Source: Rhodanobacter sp. 7MK24 (GTDB lineage Bacteria; Pseudomonadota; Gammaproteobacteria; Xanthomonadales; Rhodanobacteraceae). From it: DNA of 64,000 nt. The notes below the pieces were generated by a model. It searched no databases. It had not been told where the DNA came from and saw only the letters and a list, made by a program, of their open reading frames with translations. The stretch is from positions 101,330 through 165,329 of the forward strand of contig NZ_JACYXL010000009.1 in assembly GCF_014842995.1 (NCBI RefSeq), read 5' to 3'. Of this stretch, positions 33,970 through 42,117 are shown one piece after another. The position numbers were made by a program, and so were the translations under genes. Position 1 is the first letter of the stretch. Each line of letters starts with the position of its first letter.

Positions 33970-34971
33970 TCAGTTCCGCCCGGGCACGGCAGCCACGGCG
34001 TCGCACAGCCGCTGCTCGAAGTCGTGGCGGTTGGCGAGGAACCACTCGCGTGCGGCGCGGCCGAGACGTTGCTGTTCTTCCTCGGGCATGGCCAGGCAGT
34101 GCGCTATCGTGGCTTCCATCGCAGCGCCATCGAAGTCGTACAGCGTGGCCAGCTCCTGCGTGCCTTGCGCATGCGCGGTCACCAGCACGCCGCGCCCAGC
34201 GGTGACCAGCTCGTTCATGGGTTCGGCGTCGGTGGTGATCACCACGGCGCCCACACTCAGGCTTTCGGCGATGGAGTGCCCGTAGCCCTCGGTTTGCGAC
34301 GGGCACAGGTGGAAGGTGCTGGCGTTCTGCAGCCGGCGCAGTTCCGCTTCGTCGAGGAAGTCCTGGATCAGCGTGACATTGGCCGGCATCGGCGGCAGCT
34401 CTACGCGCTTGCGCCGCCATACCACGGTGAGTTGCGGCCACTCGGGATGGCGCGCCCACAGCTCCAGCAGGGGCAGCGTGCCCTTGTTGCCGCTGCGACC
34501 GGGCCCGTGGAAGAAGGTCGGTTGGTGCGGGACGTCCTCGACCAGGCAGTCCTCGCCGGTGAAGCCGATGAAGCGGGTTCGGCAACCCAGTGCGGCGAAC
34601 AGGCGTTCCGCATGGCCGGTCTTGGCCAGCACGAGGTCGAAGCCGCGCAGGTGCGGCAACCATTCGGCGCGGAACCATTCGGGATTGGGGACCAGCACGT
34701 TCGCGTGTGCCTGGTCGAACATCTCCGGGCGCACGTGTTCGAGCATGATGTTGATGTCGTAGCGTGCATTGAGCCGGCCATCGAACCAGCCGCGCAGCAG
34801 TCGGTGCAGGCGAGCGTGCAGGCGCCGCAAGCGATTGCCCAGGCGGCCGCGATGGCCCAGTCCGGTGATCGTCACATCGTGGCCCGCCTCGGCCAGCAGA
34901 CGGGCGAGCAGGCGCAGGTCGCGGGTGAGGCCGGCGCCGTTGTCGCGAGCGATCAGGTTGATGTTGCTCAT
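33970..34971 (-). CDS. GT-B glycosyltransferase (family 1/4-like), paralogue B
   Basis: 333 residues. It shares with its neighbour INLIARDNGAGLTRDLRLLA, YDINIMLEHVRPEMF, NPEWFRAEW and the donor-site stretch HLCPSQTEGYGHSIAESLS plus TTDAEPMNELV. The two differ most in residues 40-90 and around 180-215, the acceptor and linker regions, so they probably attach different residues. The start ATG follows 24 bp after the ArnT-like gene, within one leftward operon. Confidence 0.85.
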   Translation of the reverse strand: MSNINLIARDNGAGLTRDLRLLARLLAEAGHDVTITGLGHRGRLGNRLRRLHARLHRLLRGWFDGRLNARYDINIMLEHVRPEMFDQAHANVLVPNPEWFRAEWLPHLRGFDLVLAKTGHAERLFAALGCRTRFIGFTGEDCLVEDVPHQPTFFHGPGRSGNKGTLPLLELWARHPEWPQLTVVWRRKRVELPPMPANVTLIQDFLDEAELRRLQNASTFHLCPSQTEGYGHSIAESLSVGAVVITTDAEPMNELVTAGRGVLVTAHAQGTQELATLYDFDGAAMEATIAHCLAMPEEEQQRLGRAAREWFLANRHDFEQRLCDAVAAVPGRN

Positions 34972-34995
34972 GGACGTGGAGACCGTGGCACGCTG

Positions 34996-36732
34996 TCAGT
35001 CCTCGCTCTCGCCGTCGACCTTGGCGCCCGGCAGGCAACCCGGCACCAAGGCATCGGCCTTGAACATCCACCAGTCGCGCTGGTTGGCGTGGCCGAGGGA
35101 AATCGCCTTGGAACGGTTCACGCAATCCCCCATCGCCGGCTGCTGCACGAACAGCCAGCGCGTGGCGGCCGACTGCGCCTGCCAGCGCACGGCACGCGCG
35201 AACTGGATATGCCAGGGTTGCTTGAAGCCGAAGTCGGCGGCGGGGCGATCCAGCATCAGCAGATCCTGCTCGACCCAGGCCACCAGGCCGACTTCGTCCT
35301 GCGGGCCGAGATGGCTGCGCACTTCAGCCATCAACGCGGACGCGGAGCTGGAAGGATTGAGCAACGGCACCCCCCAGCATCCCCACGCCAGCCACAACGC
35401 AGCCATGCCGCCACAGACCGCCCATACGGCACGGCGTACGCGCAGCGTGGCGACGAGCGTCAGCTGCACCGCGCCCAGCACCACGCACATCCGCCACAGT
35501 GCGGCGCCGCCGTCAGCAAGGCCATGCTCGGCGGCGAACTGCGCCACGCCGGGTGCGTGCGACAGCAACGCATAGCCGCCCAGCCCCAGCATCGACGCGC
35601 CCAGCGCGGCGATGAAGGCGAGGCCGGCCACGCGCAGCCAGCGCCCGGGCAACAGCTCCTCCACGAACGGCGCGCAAGCCAGCGCCAGCATCGGCAGCGC
35701 GGGAAGGATGTATACGTCGCGCTTGCCCGGCGAGGCGCTGAAGAACAGCAGCACCAGCAGCATCCAGCCCAGCGGCAGCAGCACGCGCGCCTCGCCTTGC
35801 TGCAGCGCCTTCCGCCAGCGCGGCAGGCAGCCGGGGTAAAGCAGCGACAGCGGCAGCCAGCTGAACAGCAGGATCGGGATGTAGTACCACCACGCGTGGA
35901 TGTGGTGCCACGCGTTCGCGTAACGCTTCGCGGTCTGGTGGAACAGGATGTCGTTGACGTAGGCCGCATACGCGGGATCGGCGGCACGCGCATGCGCGGC
36001 GAACAGCATCGGCAGCAGCCACAGCGCGATGGCCGCCAGCGCCGCCACCAGGCCCAGCAACCAGCGCCACCAGGCGCCGCGACCCGGCCGCGCCACGCCA
36101 TCCCAGCGGCGGTACGCGGCCCAAGCGTAGGGAACCAGCATCAGCAACGCGAGGAAGCCTACGCCCTTGGTGATGACGCCCAGCCCGGCGCAGAAGCAGG
36201 CAAACCAGTACATCGGCCAGTTGGCATTCGCACCGTTGTCGGGCGGTGCCAGCAGGTGCCGCAGCAGGCCCCAGTTCGCCGCCGTGATCAGGAACACCAC
36301 CAGCGGATCGATCTGCGCGCGTTGGCTCTGGTACACGAACTGGAACGCCAGCAGCAGGCCACCAGCCGCATACAGGCCGGTGCGGCGATTCCACAGGCGG
36401 CGGCCGAGGTCGTACACCAGCAGCAGCGTGCCCAGCCCTGCCAGCAGCGAGGGCAGCATGAAGGCCAATCGCCACCAGCGCACCAGCTCGAAGCTGGCGG
36501 CCTCGGCCCACATCAGCATCGGCGGCTTGTCTGCATACAGCTCGCTGCCGCGGTGCGGGAACAGCCAGTCACCGCTTTCCACCATCTGTTTCGCGGCGAG
36601 CGCGAAGCGCGGTTCGTCCGAGGGCCACGGGTCGCGAAGACCGATGCCTGCGCCAAGGATCACCAGCGCGATGAGCAGCAGCAGCCAAAAGCGGCGGCGT
36701 TCCTGCGGCGTGGCCTGGGAGAGAGCGGACAT
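34996..36732 (-). CDS. ArnT/PMT-family (GT39) membrane glycosyltransferase
   Basis: 578 residues and about 12 hydrophobic segments. The active-site loop DPWPSDEPRFALAAKQMVES with the acidic pair, then HRGSELYADKPPMLMW, is the family pattern of lipid-linked sugar transferases. VNDILFHQTAKRYANAWHHI corresponds to the second conserved periplasmic region. It is the second such enzyme in this region and only distantly similar to the one at 26863. The ATG at 36732 is 10 bp after rsmB and has no clear Shine-Dalgarno; an upstream in-frame ATG (36765) would overlap rsmB. Confidence 0.87.
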   Translation of the reverse strand: MSALSQATPQERRRFWLLLLIALVILGAGIGLRDPWPSDEPRFALAAKQMVESGDWLFPHRGSELYADKPPMLMWAEAASFELVRWWRLAFMLPSLLAGLGTLLLVYDLGRRLWNRRTGLYAAGGLLLAFQFVYQSQRAQIDPLVVFLITAANWGLLRHLLAPPDNGANANWPMYWFACFCAGLGVITKGVGFLALLMLVPYAWAAYRRWDGVARPGRGAWWRWLLGLVAALAAIALWLLPMLFAAHARAADPAYAAYVNDILFHQTAKRYANAWHHIHAWWYYIPILLFSWLPLSLLYPGCLPRWRKALQQGEARVLLPLGWMLLVLLFFSASPGKRDVYILPALPMLALACAPFVEELLPGRWLRVAGLAFIAALGASMLGLGGYALLSHAPGVAQFAAEHGLADGGAALWRMCVVLGAVQLTLVATLRVRRAVWAVCGGMAALWLAWGCWGVPLLNPSSSASALMAEVRSHLGPQDEVGLVAWVEQDLLMLDRPAADFGFKQPWHIQFARAVRWQAQSAATRWLFVQQPAMGDCVNRSKAISLGHANQRDWWMFKADALVPGCLPGAKVDGESED

Positions 36733-36742
36733 GGATGCCGGA

Positions 36743-38038
36743 TCAGCGCTTTTCGAGCACCGCATAGTACATGCCGTCGAGATCCCCATCGCCGGGCAGG
36801 ATCTGCCAGCCTGCGGCCGCGGCCTGCCCGGCAGGCAGCGTGAACTGCACGGCATGCGCGTCGGCGTGCATGGCAAGGAAAGGTGCCACCACCGCCTCGT
36901 TCTCCGCGCGCAGCAGCGAGCAGGTGATGTAGAGCAACCGGCCGCCCGGTGCCAGCAGTGGCCACAGTGCCTCGAGGATGCGCCACTGCTGCGCCGCCAG
37001 TGCGGAAATATCGTCCGCACGCCGGTGCAGGCGCACGTCGGGGCGGCGGCGCAACACGCCGGTGGCGGAGCAGGGCGCGTCGACCAGGATGCGGTCGAAG
37101 GCCTGGCCATCCCACCATGCCGAAGGCTGGCCGGCGTCGCCCACGATCACCCTGGCTTGAAGATGCAGGCGGGAGAGGTTTTCGCGGATGCGTTCCGTGC
37201 GCTTCGGTTCGAATTCCAGCGCGGTGAGCGCGACATTCGCGCGCTCAAGCAGGTGGCAGGCCTTGCCGCCAGGTGCGGCGCAGGCGTCCAGCACGCGCTG
37301 GCCATCGCGCACATCGGCGAGATCGGCGGCGATCTGTGCTGCACCATCCTGTACCGCGAACAGCCCTTCGGCGAAGCCGGGCAGGCGGGTCACGTCGGTG
37401 CTGTGCGGCAGCACGACGGCGTCGGTAAGCCATGCATGTGGTTCGGCCGCCTGACCGTCGAGGCGCAGGCGTTCGATCAGGCTGTCGCGATCGCTGCGTC
37501 GGCGGTTCGCGCGCAGCATCAGCGGCGGCTCGCGGTTGTCCGCCGCCATGATCGCGTCGGCCTGCGCCGGCCAGTCGCGTGCGATGGCCTCGGCCAGCCA
37601 GCGCGGATGGGCATGGCGGGTTTCCGGTTTCGCATCGAGTGCGGCGAGGTGCGTGACGCGTTCGCGCTGCCAGCGGCGCAGCACCGCGTTTACCAGCCCC
37701 GCAAGTTGCGGCCGCTTCAATGCGCGCACCGCTTCCACCGTGGCTGCCACCGCGGCGTAATCGGCCAACTCCAGCACTTCCAGTTGCACCAGGCCCAGCA
37801 CCAGCAGCGCATGCACGGCCGGCTCCTTGCTGCGCAGCGGGCGTTCCAGCAGGCGGTCCAGGGCGGCATCGAAGCGCGGCCACCAGCGGGCACCGTCGCT
37901 GACCAGGGCCATCAACAGGGCGCGGTCGCGCGGGTCGGGGAGCTTTTGCGCGTGGCGATCCATCGCTTCGCGCAACGAGGCACCGTGCAGGGCGATGTCG
38001 GCGAGGGATTTCGCGGCCAGCGCGCGGGTATCGGTCAT
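36743..38038 (-). CDS. rsmB: 16S rRNA m5C967 methyltransferase
   Basis: 431 residues. An N-terminal NusB-like RNA-binding domain (residues 1-135) precedes the Fmu/Nop2 methyltransferase domain with the SAM motif [16 protein letters not shown], the motif [18 protein letters not shown] and the catalytic cysteine in [13 protein letters not shown]. It methylates C967 of 16S rRNA. Its ATG overlaps the fmt stop (ATGA), giving the conserved def-fmt-rsmB order. Confidence 0.96.
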   Translation of the reverse strand: MTDTRALAAKSLADIALHGASLREAMDRHAQKLPDPRDRALLMALVSDGARWWPRFDAALDRLLERPLRSKEPAVHALLVLGLVQLEVLELADYAAVAATVEAVRALKRPQLAGLVNAVLRRWQRERVTHLAALDAKPETRHAHPRWLAEAIARDWPAQADAIMAADNREPPLMLRANRRRSDRDSLIERLRLDGQAAEPHAWLTDAVVLPHSTDVTRLPGFAEGLFAVQDGAAQIAADLADVRDGQRVLDACAAPGGKACHLLERANVALTALEFEPKRTERIRENLSRLHLQARVIVGDAGQPSAWWDGQAFDRILVDAPCSATGVLRRRPDVRLHRRADDISALAAQQWRILEALWPLLAPGGRLLYITCSLLRAENEAVVAPFLAMHADAHAVQFTLPAGQAAAAGWQILPGDGDLDGMYYAVLEKR

Positions 38039-38967
38039 GGCGCGCGCTGGGAGCGCAGTTCGGGTCGCGCGTTGAGGTAATCCGCTGCGCTGATGCGCCG
38101 GCCGCCTGCGCGCTGCATTGCGGTGATGCGCAGTGCGCCTTCGCCGCAGGCAATGGCTATGCCTTCGCGGCCGGCATCGATCACGGCGCCCGGGTCGGCA
38201 ACGTGCGGATGTTCGACGGCTCGCGCCGCCCAGACACGCACCCGTTCGCCGGCAATCTCGGCGTCGCTGCCGGGCCAGGGGTCGAAAGCGCGCACCTGGT
38301 GTTCAAGGACGATGGCGGGGCGGCCGAAGTCCAGCGCGGACTCGCTCTTCTCCAATTTATGCGCATAGGCAACGCCGTCGGTGGCCTGCGGCGTGGCAGC
38401 CAGCATGCCGCCAGCCAGCATATGGGCAAGGCCTTCGGCCAGGGTTTCGGCGCCCAGTGCGGCAAGGCGGTCGTGCAGCGTGCCGCCGGTGTCGTCGCGG
38501 GTGATCGGCGTGCGCTTTTCCAGCAACACGGGGCCGGTGTCCAGACCGGCCTCCATCTGCATCAGGCCCACGCCGGTCTCGGTGTCGCCGGCGAGAATGG
38601 CGCGCTGGATCGGCGCCGCGCCGCGCCAGCGCGGCAGCAGGCTGGCATGCACGTTCCAGCAACCAAGGCGCGGGATGGCCAGCACCTTGCGGGGCAGGAT
38701 CAGGCCGTAGGCGACGACCACCACCAGGTCCGGCTGGTACGCGGCTAGTGTGGCCTGCGCTTCGGCGGATTTCAGAGATTCCGGCTGTTCGACAGCGATG
38801 CCGGCGGCCAGCGCCGCCTGTTTCACCGGGCTGGGCGAGAGCTTGCGGCCACGGCCGGCGGGGCGGTCGGGCTGGGTATAGACCGCCACCACCTCGGCGC
38901 CGCTGGCGCTGCAGGCTTCCAGGCAGGGGACGGAAAATTCCGGGGTGCCGGCGAAGACGACCCGCAT
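38035..38967 (-). CDS. fmt: Methionyl-tRNA formyltransferase
   Basis: 310 residues. It formylates the initiator Met-tRNA. The N-terminal formyl-transferase fold shows [18 protein letters not shown], then [20 protein letters not shown] and DTGPVLLEK; the C-terminal OB-like domain follows. The ATG at 38967 overlaps the def stop region; a TTG two codons upstream (38973) with AGGCGG 7 nt before it is an alternative start. Coupled to def and rsmB. Confidence 0.97.
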   Translation of the reverse strand: MRVVFAGTPEFSVPCLEACSASGAEVVAVYTQPDRPAGRGRKLSPSPVKQAALAAGIAVEQPESLKSAEAQATLAAYQPDLVVVVAYGLILPRKVLAIPRLGCWNVHASLLPRWRGAAPIQRAILAGDTETGVGLMQMEAGLDTGPVLLEKRTPITRDDTGGTLHDRLAALGAETLAEGLAHMLAGGMLAATPQATDGVAYAHKLEKSESALDFGRPAIVLEHQVRAFDPWPGSDAEIAGERVRVWAARAVEHPHVADPGAVIDAGREGIAIACGEGALRITAMQRAGGRRISAADYLNARPELRSQRAP

Positions 38968-38969
38968 GC

Positions 38970-39479
38970 TCAAGCGCTGGCCGCCTGCTTGCGCTGCTTT
39001 TCCAGGCGCTTCAGCAGCAGCGAACGCTTCAGCGGCGACAGATAGTCGACAAACACCTTGCCGGCGAGGTGGTCCATCTCATGCTGCACGGCCACGGCCT
39101 GCGGGCCCTCGGCCTCGTAGAAGAATTCCTTGCCGTCGGCATCCTGCGCCTTCACCTTCACTTTCAGCGCACGGGTGACATCGGCATAGACCCCGGGGAA
39201 GGACAGGCAGCCCTCCTGGTACACCTGCGCGCCGTCCTGCTCCACGATCTCGGCGTTGATCAGCACCAGCGGCTGGTCTCGCTCGTCGCTCATGTCGATC
39301 ACCAGCACGCGCTGGTGCACGTCCACCTGGGTGGCCGCCAGACCCACGCCATTGGCCGCATACATGGTTTCGAACATGTCGGCGACGAACCGTTTCAGCT
39401 GGGCGTCGAACACGGTGACCGGCGCGGCCTTGGTGCGCAGGCGGGGATCGGGGAATTCGAGGATGGTGAGCACGGACAT
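38970..39479 (-). CDS. def: Peptide deformylase
   Basis: 169 residues. It removes the N-formyl group from new proteins. All three metal/active-site motifs are present: [16 protein letters not shown] and HEMDHLAG (two His and one Cys bind the metal; Glu is catalytic). It is the first gene of the def-fmt-rsmB operon and divergent from the LysM gene with a 126-bp gap. Confidence 0.98.
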   Translation of the reverse strand: MSVLTILEFPDPRLRTKAAPVTVFDAQLKRFVADMFETMYAANGVGLAATQVDVHQRVLVIDMSDERDQPLVLINAEIVEQDGAQVYQEGCLSFPGVYADVTRALKVKVKAQDADGKEFFYEAEGPQAVAVQHEMDHLAGKVFVDYLSPLKRSLLLKRLEKQRKQAASA

Positions 39480-39605
39480 GCTGGCTATTGTAGTACGCCG
39501 CCCCCGGACGACCTATGGCCGCGGATTCTGCGAACGGTTGCCGATTGCACGGCTTAATGCTTCGGTTACACTCGCTCCAATCGCTGGGGAGAGGGGATCC
39601 CACCC

Positions 39606-40730
39606 ATGTTCAAGAAAGCCTTCACGGTGCTGGCTGGCACCATGGTCGCGGCAGCGGTGTGCGCCGCTGGTGCTTCGCAGCTGCGCAGCGACCATCCCGA
39701 TTCCTACACCGTGCGTCGTGGCGACACGTTGTGGGGCATCTCGGCCAAGTTCCTCGCCAAGCCCTGGCTGTGGCCGGAAATCTGGCAGGCCAACCCCCAG
39801 GTCCGCAATCCGCACCTGATCTACCCGGGCGATATCCTCAATCTGTCCTTCATCAATGGCGGCCCGGCACTGAGGCTGGAGCCCAGCGTGCACAGCGACG
39901 ATGCCGTCCCGGCGATCCCGCTGGATGCCGTGAAGACCTTCCTCAAAGACCTGCGGGTGATGGATTCCAGCGTGGTCAGCAAGGCCCCCTATGTGGTCGG
40001 CCTGGAAGAGGACCAGCTGGACGGCAGCTCGGGCCAGAACATCTACGTGCGTGGCCTGGACACGCAGCCCGGCCAGCGCTGGGCCATCGTGCGGCCCGAG
40101 CACGTGTTCCGCGGCTATGACGACGGCAACGGTGGCACCACGCTCTATGGCGACGACCTGTACTCCAACGTGGCGGTGGTGAAGTCGCCGTGGGAAGAGG
40201 ACTTCAACAACGGTTCCGGCCAATATCGCCGCGGCAAGGACATGGGTCTCGAGGTGAAGGTGATCGGCACCGCCGAAACCCTGCGTACGGGCGATCCGAC
40301 CACCCTGCTGGTGCTGGAAGCCACCTCTGAAATCCACAAGGGCGATCGTCTCATGCCGGTGGACGACAACCCCTACGACCCGAGCTTCTTCCCGCATGCG
40401 CCGAAGAGCCTGCCGAAGGATGGTCGCGTGATCGCGTTCACTGGCGCGATGGATGCCGTAGGCCCGCATCAGGTGGTGGCGTTGTCGGTGGGTTCGGCCG
40501 ACGGAGTGGACAACGGCACCACCTTCGCCATCTGGCAGCCCGGCGAGCGCATCCACGACGACGTAGCCGGCAGCAGCTGGCGTCGCGGCGTGGGCCCGCA
40601 TGTCACCCTGCCGGACGAATACATCGGCCATGTGATGGTGTTCCGCACTTTCGACCATGTCAGCTATGGCCTGGTGATGGACGGCCTGCGTCCGGTGAAG
40701 AAGGGCGACAAGCTTCAACTGCCGGAGTGA
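39606..40730 (+). CDS. Exported LysM-domain peptidoglycan-binding protein
   Basis: 374 residues with a signal peptide (AFTVLAGTMVAAAVCAAGA). One LysM domain follows: DSYTVRRGDTLWGISAKFLA and NPQVRNPHLIYPGDIL. The remaining 280 residues are beta-rich (PGQRWAIVRPEHVFRGYDD, VEGEVKVIGTAETL-like strands, GDRLMPVDDNPYDPSFFPH) and shared with LysM proteins found next to dprA in Xanthomonadales and other gammaproteobacteria. It probably binds the cell wall; no hydrolase motif is seen. GGGGAGAGGGGA precedes the ATG. Confidence 0.9.
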   Translation: MFKKAFTVLAGTMVAAAVCAAGASQLRSDHPDSYTVRRGDTLWGISAKFLAKPWLWPEIWQANPQVRNPHLIYPGDILNLSFINGGPALRLEPSVHSDDAVPAIPLDAVKTFLKDLRVMDSSVVSKAPYVVGLEEDQLDGSSGQNIYVRGLDTQPGQRWAIVRPEHVFRGYDDGNGGTTLYGDDLYSNVAVVKSPWEEDFNNGSGQYRRGKDMGLEVKVIGTAETLRTGDPTTLLVLEATSEIHKGDRLMPVDDNPYDPSFFPHAPKSLPKDGRVIAFTGAMDAVGPHQVVALSVGSADGVDNGTTFAIWQPGERIHDDVAGSSWRRGVGPHVTLPDEYIGHVMVFRTFDHVSYGLVMDGLRPVKKGDKLQLPE

Positions 40731-40781
40731 CGCTTCCCCCTCTTCCCGGCGGGAAGAGGAGTCGGCACGGCCTTCACCCAC

Positions 40782-40810
40782 ACAACGGCGCGGCAACCCC
40801 GCGCCGTTGT
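40782..40810 (+). terminator. Terminator-like hairpin between the LysM gene and dprA
   Basis: ACAACGGCGCGG and CCGCGCCGTTGT form a perfect 12-bp stem with a CAACC loop. A second hairpin, CCTCTTCCCG-GCGGGAAGAGG, lies just upstream (about 40739-40759) and belongs to the dispersed CCTCTCC family. Confidence 0.7.
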
Positions 40811-40838
40811 CGTTCCTGGCGGTCACTAGACTCGCCGC

Positions 40839-41966
40839 ATGGACGAATCCAACGAGCTGCGCGCCTGGCTCATCGCCCTGCGTACGCCGGGCCTCGGGGC
40901 GGGCAGGTTGCGCGAGGCGCTGGTTGCGGCCGGTGGCCGCATCGATGCCGCGCTGGCGCTGTTGCGCCGACGGACGGCCATGCTGGACGACTGCGCCGCG
41001 GCGTGGCTGGATGCTCCCGACGAAGTACGGTTAGCCGCCGACCTCGGGTGGCTGGCCGAACCCGGCCATCGGCTGTTGCGCTGTACCGAGGCGGATTTCC
41101 CGCCCCTGCTGGAGACCATCCCGCAGCCGCCCGCCGTGCTGTTCGTGGCGGGCGACGCCAGCCTGCTGCTGCATCCGCAGGTGGCCATCGTGGGCGCGCG
41201 CGGCGCCAGTCCGGTGGGGCTGGAACATGCGCGCCGCTTCGCCCGGGAGCTGGCGCTGGCCGGTTTCACGGTGACCAGCGGCATGGCCGACGGCATCGAC
41301 GGTGCTGCCCACGAGGCCGCATTGGAGGCGGGCGCGGCCACCGTCGCGGTGGTCGGCACAGGGCCGGACCGGGTCTATCCGCGCAAGCACCGTGCGCTGG
41401 CGCAACGCATCGTGGCGCAGGGCGCGCTGGTCAGCGAATTCCCCTTGGGCACGGCGGCACGCGCCGACCACTTTCCGCGCCGCAACCGCATCATCGCGGG
41501 TTTGTCGCTGGGCACCGTGGTGGTGGAGGCGGATCTGAAGTCGGGCTCGCTGATCACGGCGCGGCTGGCCGGCGAGCAGGGGCGGGAGGTGTTCGCGCTG
41601 CCCGGTTCCATCGCCAATCCGTTGGCGCGCGGCTGCCATCGGCTGATCCGCGACGGGGCGCGACTGGTGGAGGAGCCGGGCGAGGTGGTCGAGGCGCTAG
41701 CGCCCGCCGCGCGCGCACTGGGCGTGGAACTGGCTGTCAGGCTGGCCCAGCCCGATGCCCCGGCACCGGGTCGCGCCGGCGGCTGGCACGACGACCCGGA
41801 GTACGGACGCCTGCTAGCCGCGCTGGGGCACGATCCGGCCACGCTGGACGAGCTGGCGACACGCAGCGGGCTACCGGCGGCGGCCTTGTCCTCTATGCTG
41901 TTGATGCTGGAACTGGAAGATCGCGTGGCTGGCTTGCCCGGCAACCGTTACCAGCGCTTGCCCTGA
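40839..41966 (+). CDS. dprA: DNA-processing protein DprA
   Basis: 375 residues. It loads RecA on incoming single strands during transformation. A SAM-like N-terminal region (LIALRTPGLGAGRLREALVA) precedes the Rossmann fold with VAIVGARGASPVGLEHARRF, SGMADGIDGAAHEAAL, FPRRNRIIAGLS and ITARLAGEQGREVFALPGS. A C-terminal winged-helix domain (TLDELATRSGLPAAALSSML) is retained. The usual smg/DUF494 gene between dprA and topA is absent here. Confidence 0.96.
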   Translation: MDESNELRAWLIALRTPGLGAGRLREALVAAGGRIDAALALLRRRTAMLDDCAAAWLDAPDEVRLAADLGWLAEPGHRLLRCTEADFPPLLETIPQPPAVLFVAGDASLLLHPQVAIVGARGASPVGLEHARRFARELALAGFTVTSGMADGIDGAAHEAALEAGAATVAVVGTGPDRVYPRKHRALAQRIVAQGALVSEFPLGTAARADHFPRRNRIIAGLSLGTVVVEADLKSGSLITARLAGEQGREVFALPGSIANPLARGCHRLIRDGARLVEEPGEVVEALAPAARALGVELAVRLAQPDAPAPGRAGGWHDDPEYGRLLAALGHDPATLDELATRSGLPAAALSSMLLMLELEDRVAGLPGNRYQRLP

Positions 41967-42070
41967 CGGTCCGACTCGGGTGAACTGTGCCGGAACCCGC
42001 GCCCTGACACGCTTTCACGCCCCCCGGCTTGACAGTGCGCCGGTTGGCGTGGTCTCACTAGATATATAGG

Positions 42071-42089
42071 CATGCCGCACTGCGGCATG
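42071..42089 (+). promoter_or_regulatory. Hairpin in the topA leader
   Basis: CATGCCGC and GCGGCATG form a perfect 8-bp stem with loop ACT, 29 nt before the topA ATG and just after an A+T-rich TAGATATATA. It could be a leader hairpin or a protein site; there is no T tract to suggest a terminator. Confidence 0.45.
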
Positions 42090-42117
42090 GTTTCACCACG
42101 CCCAAAGCAAGAGATTC

